DNA of 43,840 nt from Nemertoderma westbladi (Eukaryota > Xenacoelomorpha > Nemertodermatida > Nemertodermatidae): contig JAUCBJ010000556.1 in assembly GCA_032718475.1 (NCBI GenBank), positions 1 through 43,840 of the forward strand, in the 5' to 3' direction. Under the pieces are notes generated by a model, which was given only the letters and a program-made list of their open reading frames with translations, was not told where the DNA came from and searched no databases. This document shows, piece by piece, positions 1 through 10,156 of the stretch (its first letter is position 1; every line of letters starts with the position of its first letter). A program made the position numbers and the translations under genes.

Positions 1-2461
1 GAAATTTTCTCTAAAGCAATCTAAATTGCGCAATGACTAAACTCACTATCTTTAGGGCAGGACCATAATTAAACACTACTCCTCCTAAACCTACTCGGGT
101 TACACTAAAAATATTCCCTCTCTATCTATCCCCTCCCTCCCAACCGGAGGGGGGTTGAGACTAAACTGAAAAACTAATATAAAAATCTAAAGAAAGGCTG
201 AAATAATCAACTAAAGTGACTTAAAAAATCACTTATTCTATCTAATTCTCTCTTTTGGGCACCAAACCCCCAAAATCTAAAAATTTTAACTCAAATTAAA
301 AAAATTTAAGTAGGGAATATTTCTTTAAAAACAATCCCTCACCGGTCTTGAATTTTAAATTTTAAATAAATTTTTATATCTCATTATTATAAAAAAAATG
401 CAACTTAATGAGGTTTGCCCCTCACACTTAATTTAAAAAAAATATGTGAGAGGAAGAAAATTCAATCTTTAAGAAATTTTCTCTAAAGCAATCTAAATTG
501 CGCAATGACTAAACTCACTATCTTTAGGGCAGGACCATAATTAAACACTACTCCTCCTAAACCTACTCGGGTTACACTAAAAATATTCCCTCTCTATCTA
601 TCCCCTCCCTCCCAACCGGAGGGGGGTTGAGACTAAACTGAAAAACTAATATAAAAATCTAAAGAAAGGCTGAAATAATCAACTAAAGTGACTTAAAAAA
701 TCACTTATTCTATCTAATTCTCTCTTTTGGGCACCAAACCCCCAAAATCTAAAAATTTTAACTCAAATTAAAAAAATTTAAGTAGGGAATATTTCTTTAA
801 AAACAATCCCTCACCGGTCTTGAATTTTAAATTTTAAATAAATTTTTATATCTCATTATTATAAAAAAAAAAATGCAACTTAATGAGGTTTGCCCCTCAC
901 ACTTAATTTAAAAAAAATATGTGAGAGGAAGAAAATTCAATCTTTAAGAAATTTTCTCTAAAGCAATCTAAATTGCGCAATGACTAAACTCACTATCTTT
1001 AGGGCAGGACCATAATTAAACACTACTCCTCCTAAACCTACTCGGGTTACACTAAAAATATTCCCTCTCTATCTATCCCCTCCCTCCCAACCGGAGGGGG
1101 GTTGAGACTAAACTGAAAAACTAATATAAAAATCTAAAGAAAGGCTGAAATAATCAACTAAAGTGACTTAAAAAATCACTTATTCTATCTAATTCTCTCT
1201 TTTGGGCACCAAACCCCCAAAATCTAAAAATTTTAACTCAAATTAAAAAAATTTAAGTAGGGAATATTTCTTTAAAAACAATCCCTCACCGGTCTTGAAT
1301 TTTAAATTTTAAATAAATTTTTATATCTCATTATTATAAAAAAAAATGCAACTTAATGAGGTTTGCCCCTCACACTTAATTTAAAAAAAATATGTGAGAG
1401 GAAGAAAATTCAATCTTTAAGAAATTTTCTCTAAAGCAATCTAAATTGCGCAATGACTAAACTCACTATCTTTAGGGCAGGACCATAATTAAACACTACT
1501 CCTCCTAAACCTACTCGGGTTACACTAAAAATATTCCCTCTCTATCTATCCCCTCCCTCCCAACCGGAGGGGGGTTGAGACTAAACTGAAAAACTAATAT
1601 AAAAATCTAAAGAAAGGCTGAAATAATCAACTAAAGTGACTTAAAAAATCACTTATTCTATCTAATTCTCTCTTTTGGGCACCAAACCCCCAAAATCTAA
1701 AAATTTTAACTCAAATTAAAAAAATTTAAGTAGGGAATATTTCTTTAAAAACAATCCCTCACCGGTCTTGAATTTTAAATTTTAAATAAATTTTTATATC
1801 TCATTATTATAAAAAAAAAAATGCAACTTAATGAGGTTTGCCCCTCACACTTAATTTAAAAAAAATATGTGAGAGGAAGAAAATTCAATCTTTAAGAAAT
1901 TTTCTCTAAAGCAATCTAAATTGCGCAATGACTAAACTCACTATCTTTAGGGCAGGACCATAATTAAACACTACTCCTCCTAAACCTACTCGGGTTACAC
2001 TAAAAATATTCCCTCTCTATCTATCCCCTCCCTCCCAACCGGAGGGGGGTTGAGACTAAACTGAAAAACTAATATAAAAATCTAAAGAAAGGCTGAAATA
2101 ATCAACTAAAGTGACTTAAAAAATCACTTATTCTATCTAATTCTCTCTTTTGGGCACCAAACCCCCAAAATCTAAAAATTTTAACTCAAATTAAAAAAAT
2201 TTAAGTAGGGAATATTTCTTTAAAAACAATCCCTCACCGGTCTTGAATTTTAAATTTTAAATAAATTTTTATATCTCATTATTATAAAAAAAAAAATGCA
2301 ACTTAATGAGGTTTGCCCCTCACACTTAATTTAAAAAAAATATGTGAGAGGAAGAAAATTCAATCTTTAAGAAATTTTCTCTAAAGCAATCTAAATTGCG
2401 CAATGACTCTATCTTTAGGGCAGGACCATAATTAAACACTACTCCTCCTAAACCTACTCGG
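1..2461. repeat. ~473-bp tandem repeat, five full copies plus a partial copy
   Basis: Copies begin at 1, 473, 948, 1421, 1896 and 2371, giving lengths of 472, 475, 473, 475 and 475 bp. By eye the full copies are identical except for an A-run before TGCAACTTAATG, which is 8, 11, 9, 11 and 11 bases long and accounts for every length difference. The sixth copy stops at about 2461 and lacks 7 bp (AAACTCA) after CAATGACT. The unit is AT-rich with a short pyrimidine/GGGG block, and I see no open frame in it. The array reaches the window edge, so its true size is unknown. Confidence 0.97.
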
Positions 2462-2644
2462 GGCCAGCTTGCTGGCTTACTAATTTAAATAATAGGCCTA
2501 ATTAAATAATTGGCCTAAATAATCTCGTTCAAATTTTCCAGCTTGTATCGCGATATTCCCTGTGTTTTCGATAAAACGGCATTATGACCCGTATTTCTAA
2601 AGCGATCACAGAGTATCTTTTTAAACGAAAGACTAAAAAGAATA
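2462..2644. other. Short unique AT-rich spacer
   Basis: This stretch lies between the 473-bp array and the palindromic element. It contains AGGCCTAATTAAATAATTGGCC-type near-palindromic sequence around 2493-2515. No gene or promoter is recognisable. Confidence 0.6.
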
Positions 2645-3462
2645 CACCATAACCCTTAATACAACAACCATTTTTAGGGGGTCGGAGCCCCCCCCCCCCC
2701 CCTAATTTTTTTCAAATTTCAATAAAATGCTACGAAATTTGGTATGATGATAGATCGACACCTTTTCTTACTGGTGGCCTGGCCGGATTTTTAATTTATG
2801 AGCTATTTCGATACAACAAGCCGTTAAAAATCGTCTATTTCGCAATATTTAGCCACCTCCATCAGCTTTATTTTTCGTCTTTGGAATGAATCTAGATATC
2901 ATTAGAACCGCCTTCATCTGCAGATTCCGAATCTGAAACCCGTTGTAAATTTCACCAAGAACTTCCGGAGATATTATCAAAATACTAAGGTGTAAATTTT
3001 TGTGACGTAAATCGCTATAATTCTAATGTTTTTTTTACTCAATTCTAGAATATTAATTATGGGTAATGAAAAAACAAGATGGAGAGTTTTAAACGCTCAG
3101 CTAAATAATAATTAATATTCTAGAATAAAGACAACAAAACATCAGAATTATAGCGATTTACGTCTCTAAATTTACACATTAGTATTTTGATAATATCTTT
3201 ACCAATTTTTGGTTAAATTTAAAACGGTTTTCAGATTCGGAATCTACAGACGAAGGCGGTTCGAATGATATCAGATTACATTTCAAAGACGTAAAATAAA
3301 GTCTACGGAGGTGGTTAAACATTGCTAAATAGACATTTTTTAAGGGATTGTTGTATGGAAATAACTGAGAAATTGAAAAATCCGGCCAGGCCACCAGTAA
3401 GAAAAGGTGTCGATCTATCATCATACCAAATTTCGTAGCATTTTATTGAAATGTAAAAAACA

Positions 3463-3493
<31 letters not shown>

Positions 3494-3535
3494 TCGGACC
3501 CTCTAAAAATGGTTGTTGTATTAAGGGAGACGGTG
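2645..3535. mobile_element. Palindromic (foldback/MITE-like) element, 891 bp
   Basis: The left arm (about 2645-3062) and right arm (about 3101-3535) are imperfect reverse complements around a ~40-bp loop. The ends read CACC..AACCCTTAATACAAC and the complement ..GTTGTATTAAGGG..GGTG. They are flanked by TA on both sides, which is compatible with a TA target duplication but is weak evidence in TA-rich sequence. Just inside each end is a homopolymer: 15 C at 2688-2702 and 28 G at 3466-3493. Shared internal blocks include the stretch around TGATAGATCGACACC and the GGTGTCGATCTATCA complement. No transposase frame is present, so it is non-autonomous. The superfamily is not assignable from sequence alone. 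Confidence 0.85.
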
Positions 3536-3980
3536 TATATATATATGAATACGATATAATCGCTGCTCATTCTCTTAACCATTAAGATCCGCATGATTTA
3601 AATCACAAGGTCGGCTGGAAAAAACACCAATTTCAACCAAATAAAAAAATAGTAATTAAGAAAACCTTTTCAGTTTGGAACTCATACTTGGGTAAAGTCT
3701 TTTCAGGTCAATTACTTACTATATTACGCAATATATATCAATCTATAGCGATAAAAAGTGGTGAAAGTGTTCCACTTATTTAAACCATTTCGAATTATTT
3801 ATTAAGTAATAAGTGAAGGATTTCTCGAGGTGTTAACTGCTAGCTAACTGCTAGGCTCATATAATAAATGCTTTACGTTATAGCAAAAAATCGATGATAA
3901 ATTTTCGGAAGGTGAGGCAGTATAAAGCTGGTATGATAGAAACATAATTACTTTCATATTATATTATTTATATCCAAATA
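3536..3980. other. Unique AT-rich sequence, no gene seen
   Basis: It starts with a short (TA)n tract next to the palindromic element and has a small direct duplication, AACTGCTAGCTAACTGCTAG, near 3837-3856. I see no coding frame, RNA gene or convincing promoter. Confidence 0.6.
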
Positions 3981-5881
3981 GATGGATCGGATGAATCGAT
4001 GTACCATGTGATCACATATAGATGGATTGGATGAATCACTGTACCATGTGATCACATATAGATGGATCGGATGAATCGATGTACCATGTTATCACATATA
4101 GATGGATCGGATGAATCGATGTACCATGTTATCACATATAGATGGATCGGATGAATTGATGTACCATGCAATCACATATAGATGGATCGGATGAATCGAT
4201 GTACCAGTACCATGCGATCACATATAGATGGATCGGATGAATCGATGTACCAGTACCATGCGATCACATATAGATGGATCGGATGAATCGATGTACCATG
4301 CGATCACATATAGATGGATTGGATGAATCGATGTACCATGTTATCACATATAGATGGATCGGATGAATCGATGTACCATGTTATCACATATAGATGGATC
4401 GGATGAATTGATGTACCATGCAATCACATATAGATGGATCGGATGAATCGATGTACCAGTACCATGCGATCACATATAGATGGATCGGATGAATCGATGT
4501 ACCAGTACCATGCGATCACATATAGATGGATCGGATGAATCGATGTACCATGCGATCACATATAGATGGATCGGATGAATCGATGTACCATGCGAACACA
4601 AACAGATGGATTGGATGAATCGATGTACCATGCGATCACATATAGATGGATCGGATGAATCGATGTACCAGTACCATGCGATCACATATAGATGTATCGG
4701 ATGAATCGATGTACCATGCGATCACATATAGATGGATCGGATGAATCGATGTACCATGCGAACACATATAGAAGGATTGGATGTATCGATGTACCATGCG
4801 ATCACATATAGATGGATCGGATGAATCGATGTACCATGCGATCACATATAGATGGATCGGATGAATCGATGTACCATGCGAACACATATAGATGGATCGG
4901 ATGAATCGATGTACCATGCGATCACATATAGAAGGATTGGATGTATCGATGTACCATGCGATCACATATAGATGGATCGGATGAATCGATGTACCATGCG
5001 ATCACATATAGATGGATCGGATGAATCGATGTACCATGCGAACACATATAGATGGATCGGATGAATCGATGTACCATGCAATCATATATAGATGGATTGG
5101 ATGAATCGATGTACCAGTACCATGCGATCACATATAGATGGATCGGATGAATCGATGTACCATGCGATCACATATAGATGGATCGGATGAATCGATGTAC
5201 CATGCGATCACATATAGATGGATCGGATGAATCGATGTACCAGTACCATGCGATCACATATAGATGGATCGGATGAATCGATGTACCATGCGATCACATA
5301 TAGATGGATCGGATGAATCGATGTACCATGCGAACACATATAGATGGATCGGATGAATCGATGTACCATGCAATCACATATAGATGGATTGGATGAATCG
5401 ATGTACCATGCAATCACATATAGAAGGATCGGATGAATCGATGTACCATGCGAACACAAACAGATGGATTGGATGAATCGATGTACCATGCGATCACATA
5501 TAGATGGATCGGATGAATCGATGTACCGTACCATGCGATCACATATAGATGGATCGGATGAATCGATGTACCAGTACCATGCGATCACATATAGATGGAT
5601 CGGATGAATCGATGTACCATGCGATCACATATAGATGGATCGGATGAATCGATGTACCATGCGATCACATATAGATGGATCGGATGAATCGATGTACCAA
5701 GCAATCACATATAGATGTATCGGATGAATCGATGTACCATGCGATCACATATAGATGGATCGGATGAATCGATGTACCATGTGAACACATATAGATGGAT
5801 CGGATGAATCGATGTACCATGCAATCACTTATAGAAGGATCGGATGAATCGATGTACCATGCAATCACATATAGAAGGATC
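3981..5881. repeat. 40-bp satellite, about 47 units
   Basis: The unit is 40 bp with the core GATGGATCGGATGAATCGAT followed by GTACCATGCG and ATCACATATA. Many units carry an extra GTACCA, making them 46 bp. A six-unit pattern (two GTACCATGTT units, one AATTGAT/ATGCA unit, two 46-bp units, one ATGCG unit) at about 4081 recurs at 4333, an offset of 252 bp, so there is higher-order structure. Minus-strand open frames here are short and follow from the repeat. I do not call them genes. Confidence 0.97.
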
Positions 5882-5997
5882 GACATTAAAATATATAGAA
5901 TATATAGAAAATAAAATTGCGTGATGACCCAAGTTCACGGTCCTCCCTTGAGCTCTATTGAGCGTCTACTGGACTAAATTGAAAATCGATCTATGTC
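5882..5997. other. Short unique junction sequence
   Basis: It links the 40-bp satellite to a truncated transposon end. It begins with an AT-rich ATATATAGAA duplication. No feature is recognised. Confidence 0.5.
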
Positions 5998-6122
5998 ACT
6001 GTGTCGATCTATCATCATACCGAATTTCGTAGCATTTTATTGAAATTAGAAAAAAATTAGGGGGGGGGGGGGGGGGGGGCTCCGACCCCCTGAAAATGGT
6101 TGTTGTATTAAGGGTTATGGTG
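5998..6122. mobile_element. Solo terminal end of the 891-bp palindromic family
   Basis: The sequence from GTGTCGATCTATCATCATAC through a 20-G run (6060-6079), CTCCGACCCCC and GTTGTATTAAGGGTTATGG to GGTG matches the right arm of the element at 2645-3535. It is followed by TATA, again compatible with a TA target. Homology starts abruptly at 5998, so the rest of this copy is missing or was replaced. Its terminus keeps the mirror motif GGGGGCTCCGACCCCC. Confidence 0.8.
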
Positions 6123-6506
6123 TATATAATTGTAAAAAAAATTATTCTATCACGCCAAACCTTATTCCACTGTGTGCACCATCTGCGGCACTGTTTGTAT
6201 ACTGTACTCTCTTACCCATTAAGAGATTCTTCGTTACTTCAGAAAACCCGAACTTTCTCCGGCGTACATTCTGTAGCTTGCTTACATATTCACACCGAAT
6301 CAACTCTAAAGCCTGATTCAGTGTTGTCTGCTTAACAACATTCCATTTCTTTTGAGCTAAAAATATAAATAAAATATTTTATTCCAAAATTGTAACATTA
6401 TTCCACGCCGTTAGCATTAACGCCGAGTTGTTATTTAGCACTTTACAACTTTAGAGGACATTACAGCATTGTATTGGCCTGTAAATTTAGTATTGTATTT
6501 GGTGTT

Positions 6507-6595
6507 ATTGTTTACGTGGTAACATATGACGTCGTTAAGTAAAGTCCACTAAGGGGACATTACTTAACACCGTCATTGGATACCACGTAAACAAC
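6507..6595. repeat. Imperfect palindrome, ~89 bp
   Basis: TGTTTACGTGGTA at 6509 is mirrored by TACCACGTAAACA ending at 6593. Inside, GTTAAGTAA and TTACTTAAC also pair, around a short CACTAAGG centre. It could be a small MITE relic or a hairpin. Confidence 0.75.
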
Positions 6596-6871
6596 AGATG
6601 AAAATTTGCCTGATAGCCAGATAGGCCTACTGCATTACCTACTGATAGGCGGGGTATAGCTATTAATAACTATTAGGGTCTAGCTATATTATTATAACAT
6701 GGCTCCAAACGCCACCATAAATATAAGCTAACTTATTTATAACATAATTTATGTCATTTTTACATTATTTATACAGCAACTAATATAATTTGTGCAGTTT
6801 CTATCACTTATAATGTACCTATATGTACAATCATTTCATAATGTTAAAATTTTGGAATAAAACTACATACA

Positions 6872-7002
6872 TACTTGTTGCAAAGTACTTTACAGTGTTC
6901 TGATCCTCGTGGCTTTATTTTCACTCATTCACTAACGTTCATTCGTTCGTGTAACAAAGCACTCGGATCATCATACTGTAAAGTGTTACTTTACACACAA
7001 GT
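6872..7002. repeat. Inverted repeat, arms ~35 bp, loop ~60 bp
   Basis: ACTTGTTGCAAAGTACTTTA at 6872 and its following CAGTG..TGATCC are mirrored by GGATCA..CTGTAAAGTG and ACTTTACACACAAGT ending at 7002. It is probably a degenerate transposable-element remnant. Confidence 0.65.
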
Positions 7003-7272
7003 ATTTAAATAGTTATTACGTACAATAAATATCCTTCACTCTAATTTCCAAAGTTCTTCACTCAGTACGAAAAAAACACTCAATACACTGCCTAAAATAA
7101 ACTGGTTCCAGATTCCATAAATCCAATCACACTTCGCTTCCCGGTACTACCAATATGTTCCGGGTCCCATTTGAACAGTTTTTATGAAAAAATATTTGTA
7201 TGTTTTGTATGTTGTATACGTTGAAAAGACAAATTTGTCGAATAAAAAGAATATGTGGTAATTTCCGATTAC

Positions 7273-8356
7273 GTACTGTACATGGTGGGTAGTAAGTACT
7301 GTACATGGTGGGTAGTAAGTACTGTTCATGGTGGGTAGTAAGTACCGTACATGGTGGGTAGTAAGTACTGTACATGGTGGGTAGTAAGTACTGTACATGG
7401 TGGGTAGTAAGTACTGTACATGGTGGATAGTAAGTACTGTACATGGTGGGTAGTAAGTACTGTACATGGTGGGTAGTAAGTACTGTACATGGTGGGTAGT
7501 AAGTACTGTACATGGTGGGTAGTAAGTACTGTACATGGTGGGTAGTAAGAACTGTACATGGTGGATAGTAAGTACTGTACATGGTGGGTAGTAAGTACTG
7601 TACATGGTGGGTAGTAAGTACTGTACATGGTGGGTAGTAAGTACTGTACGTACATGGTGGGTAGTAAGTACTGTACATGGTGGGTAGTAAGTACTGTACA
7701 TGGTGGGTAGTAAGTACTGTACATGGTGGGTAGTAAGTACTGTACATGGTGGGTAGTAAGTACTGTACATGGTGGGTAGTAAGTACTGTACGTACATGGT
7801 GGGTAGTAAGTACTGTACATGGTGGATAGTAAGTACTGTACATGGTGGGTAGTAAGTATACTGTACATGGTGGGTAGTAAGTACTGTACATGGAGGGTAG
7901 TAAGTACTGTACATGGTGGGTAGTAAGTACTGTACATGGTGGGTAGTAAGTACTGTACATGGTGGGTAGTAAGTACTGTACATGGTGGGTAGTAAGTACT
8001 GTACATGGTGGGTAGTAAGTACTGTACATGGTGGATAGTAAGTACTGTACAGTACATGGTGGGTAGTAAGTACTGTACATGGTGGGTAGTAAGTACTGTA
8101 CATGGTGGGTAGTAAGTACTGTACATGGTGGGTAGTAAGTACTGTACATGGTGGGTAGTAAGTACTGTACATGGTGGGTAGTAAGTACTGTACATGGTGG
8201 GTAGTAAGTACTGTACATGGTGGGTAGTAAGTACTGTACATGGTGGGTATTAAGTACTGTACATGGTGGGTAGTAAGTACTGTACATGGTGGGTAGTAAG
8301 TACTGTACATGGTGGGTAGTAAGTACTGTACATGGTGGGTAGTAACTACTGTACAT
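7273..8356. repeat. 23-bp minisatellite, left part (~47 units)
   Basis: The core unit is TACTGTACATGGTGGGTAGT followed by AAG, 23 bp in all. A few units have small insertions such as GTACGTAC. The minus-strand unit has no stop trinucleotide, so all three minus frames stay open for several hundred codons. This is a property of the repeat and not evidence of a protein. The last unit before the insertion carries a G-to-C change (TAACTACTG instead of TAAGTACTG) that reappears after the insertion. Confidence 0.97.
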
Positions 8357-8758
8357 CGTACCACCTCGACGGACCAGCAGGCGAGGCTGGATGTGTCTGT
8401 GAGCGGCTTCTGGGGAAACCGATTCCAGCGGTCGTTCATCGACGTGTCCGTGTTTAACCCGCTGGCGGCGACGAACGCGGCTATGTCCCTAGACGCAGCG
8501 CACCTCCACCACGAGAATCGTAAGATTCTTAAGTACGAGGAGAGGATACGGGAGGTGGAACATTCTACTTTCGTCCCCCTCATATTCTCGGCCTTTGGCG
8601 GGATGGCGCCGACCACGCGCCAGTTTGTTAAGCGCCTGGGACAGAAGCTCGCGGACAAACGCGAGGTCAGGTACTCGGAATGCGTCACGTGGATCCGGCG
8701 CAAGTTAAACTTCGCGTTGCTTCGTTCCTCCCTGCTCTGCCTTCGAGATTGTATGTAG
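8357..8758 (+). pseudogene. C-terminal fragment of a retrotransposon polyprotein (putative PD-(D/E)XK-like region)
   Basis: The insert opens in frame and encodes about 133 residues to a TAG stop. Motifs in order are ARLDVSVSGFWG, then SFIDVSVFNPLA, a basic/acidic stretch containing YEERIREVEHSTFVPLIFS, FGGMAP, KRLGQKLADKR and a C-terminal RRKLNFALLRSSLLCLRD. From memory of the family, this matches the conserved C-terminus that follows the reverse transcriptase in many cnidarian, mollusc and amphioxus retroelement ORFs. The spaced D..DV pattern resembles a restriction-like endonuclease fold, but that assignment is inference. There is no reverse-transcriptase part here because the insertion is 5' truncated. 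The frame appears longer upstream (from 8309) only because it runs into the minisatellite. It is not expected to make a working protein. Confidence 0.6.
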
Positions 8759-9039
8759 GTCAGCCTCTAAACGGCCGGTTCATTGTCCAGTGTCTGATGC
8801 CTCCATTCGGTTGGACAACGCCGACACTGAGCCGTAGCCTGGTAGTACAGCGCAGTCGTACAGGCCTACAATAGCTGACCAGTAGGCCTACAACATAAAC
8901 AACCAACTGTTTTGAATTTCCCCCTTACATCCGTATCACTGTACCTCATTGTATAAATCAGATTTGGTGATAGGGTGTAATAGTGCAATTTGAAATCCAT
9001 TGTATCAACTATGTTATTATACTATCATTCTCACCCAAT

Positions 9040-9072
<33 letters not shown>
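8357..9072 (+). mobile_element. 5'-truncated non-LTR-type retrotransposon insertion with poly(A) tail
   Basis: A 716-bp insert splits the 23-bp array. It carries the 3' end of a coding region (stop at 8756-8758), about 280 bp of 3' untranslated sequence, and a run of 34 A at 9041-9074, the last two of which may belong to the target copy. The array units on both sides share AACTACTGTACAT (8344-8356 and 9073-9085). This is a 13-bp target-site duplication, marked by a unit variant seen nowhere else in the array. Truncation, poly(A) and a variable-length duplication are the signature of target-primed reverse transcription. The insert is GC-richer than its surroundings. Confidence 0.88.
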
Positions 9073-9076
<4 letters not shown>

Positions 9077-9795
9077 ACTGTACATGGTGGGTAGTAAGTA
9101 CTGTACATGGTGGGTAGTAAGTACTGTACATGGTGGGTAGTAAGTACTGTACATGGTGGGTAGTAAGTACTGTACATGGTGGATAGTAAGTACTGTACAT
9201 GGTGGGTAGTAAGTACTGTACATGGTGGGTAGTAAGTACTGTACATGGTGGGTAGTAAGTACTGTACATGGTGGGTAGTAAGTACTGTACATGGTGGGTA
9301 GTAAGTACTGTACATGGTGGGTAGTAAGTACTGTACATGGTGGGTAGTAAGTACTGTACATGGTGGGTAGTAAGTACTGTACATGGTGGGTAGTAAGTAC
9401 TGTACATGGTGGGTAGTAAGTACTGTACATGGTGGATAGTAAGTACTGTACATGGTGGGTAGTAAGTACTATACATGGTGGGTAGTAAGTACTGTACATG
9501 GTGGGTAGTAAGTACTGTACATGGTGGGTAGTAAGTATTGTACAGGGTGGGTAGTAAGTACTGTACAGGGTGGGTAGTAAGTACTGTACATGGTGGGTAG
9601 TAAGTACTGTACATGGTGGGTAGTAAGTACTGTACATGGTGGGTAGTAAGTACTGTACAGGGTGGGTAGTAAGTACTGTACAGGGTGGGTAGTAAGTACT
9701 GTACATGGTGGGTAGTAAGTACTGTACATGGTGGGTAGTAAGTACTGTACATGGTGGGTAGTAAGTACTGTACAGGGTACTGTACATGGTGGGTA
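9073..9795. repeat. 23-bp minisatellite, right part (~31 units)
   Basis: It resumes after the retrotransposon tail with the same unit. Variants include GTACAGGG in place of GTACATGG, clustered at about 9541-9680. It decays into GTACTGTACCGGTAACTGG by 9810, immediately next to the downstream polycystin-like exon. Confidence 0.96.
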
Positions 9796-9837
9796 CTGTA
9801 CCGGTAACTGGCACCGTACACTAATCGATACATACAC

Positions 9838-10063
9838 TTGAAATATATCCAAGTCGCTGAAAATATCAAGAGAACTTTCATTGGTTCCAGAACAAAAACG
9901 CACGTGATAGAGGCCACCAAAACCGATGTCATCCAATCCAGAGCTCTCTGGTGGGGTAATTGGTATGTGTATCGGACAGAAAGTGCAGTTAGACCCAGAG
10001 AGAGCAACACAGCAATACAGCTCAATACAGTGTTATAGATTGGTCGCAATCTCCTTTCGTGCC
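9838..10063 (-). CDS. Polycystin-1-like gene, downstream exon (membrane segments)
   Basis: The splice acceptor TTTCAG ends at 10064, so the exon starts at 10063. It opens in a phase that joins the upstream exon (T + GG gives Trp) across a 92-nt intron. It encodes a hydrophobic segment starting near YNTVLSCIAVLLSLGLTAL, then RALDWMTSVLVASITCVFVL and EPMKVLLIFSATW. In polycystin-1/PKD1L proteins the equivalent stretch after the third membrane segment has the pattern 'W..S.L.S......QP.KVL', which this matches. The 3' end is uncertain: GTGTAT (exon end 9838) and GTATCG (exon end 9832) are both possible donors. Further downstream exons, including the channel domain, were not found in the window. 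They may lie beyond the arrays, or the locus may be truncated. Confidence 0.68.
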
Positions 10064-10156
10064 CTGAAATTTATCGAAATACAAAGAGTAATATATTTGC
10101 AAGTAATACTAATATTTACAACAGTATACTCACTCTGCAATTTATAAATGACTAAC

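Larger units (their letters stand above)
6123..7272. other. Unique AT-rich region with two imperfect palindromes
   Basis: No gene is recognised. Open frames are short, lack family resemblance and look random. The region holds two separate inverted repeats, listed on their own, and an AGGCCT-containing stretch near 6625. The last ~130 bp before the 23-bp array are AT-rich. Confidence 0.55.

Noticed and set aside
3179-3424. 81-codon minus frame in the palindromic element
   Set aside because: It lies entirely in one inverted arm. The partner arm does not keep the frame open, and no domain is visible.
3981-5881. CRISPR-like array
   Set aside because: The 40-bp units are directly contiguous with no unique spacers, and the genome is eukaryotic.
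8309-8356. Start codon at 8309 for the retrotransposon protein fragment
   Set aside because: That ATG lies in the minisatellite upstream of the insertion junction. The frame is continuous only by chance.
7127-10049. Minus-strand frames of 140-518 codons rich in YYPPCTVLTTHHVQYLLPTM
   Set aside because: Translations of the stop-free 23-bp minisatellite. One also overruns the antisense of the retrotransposon insert and another the start of the polycystin-like exon.
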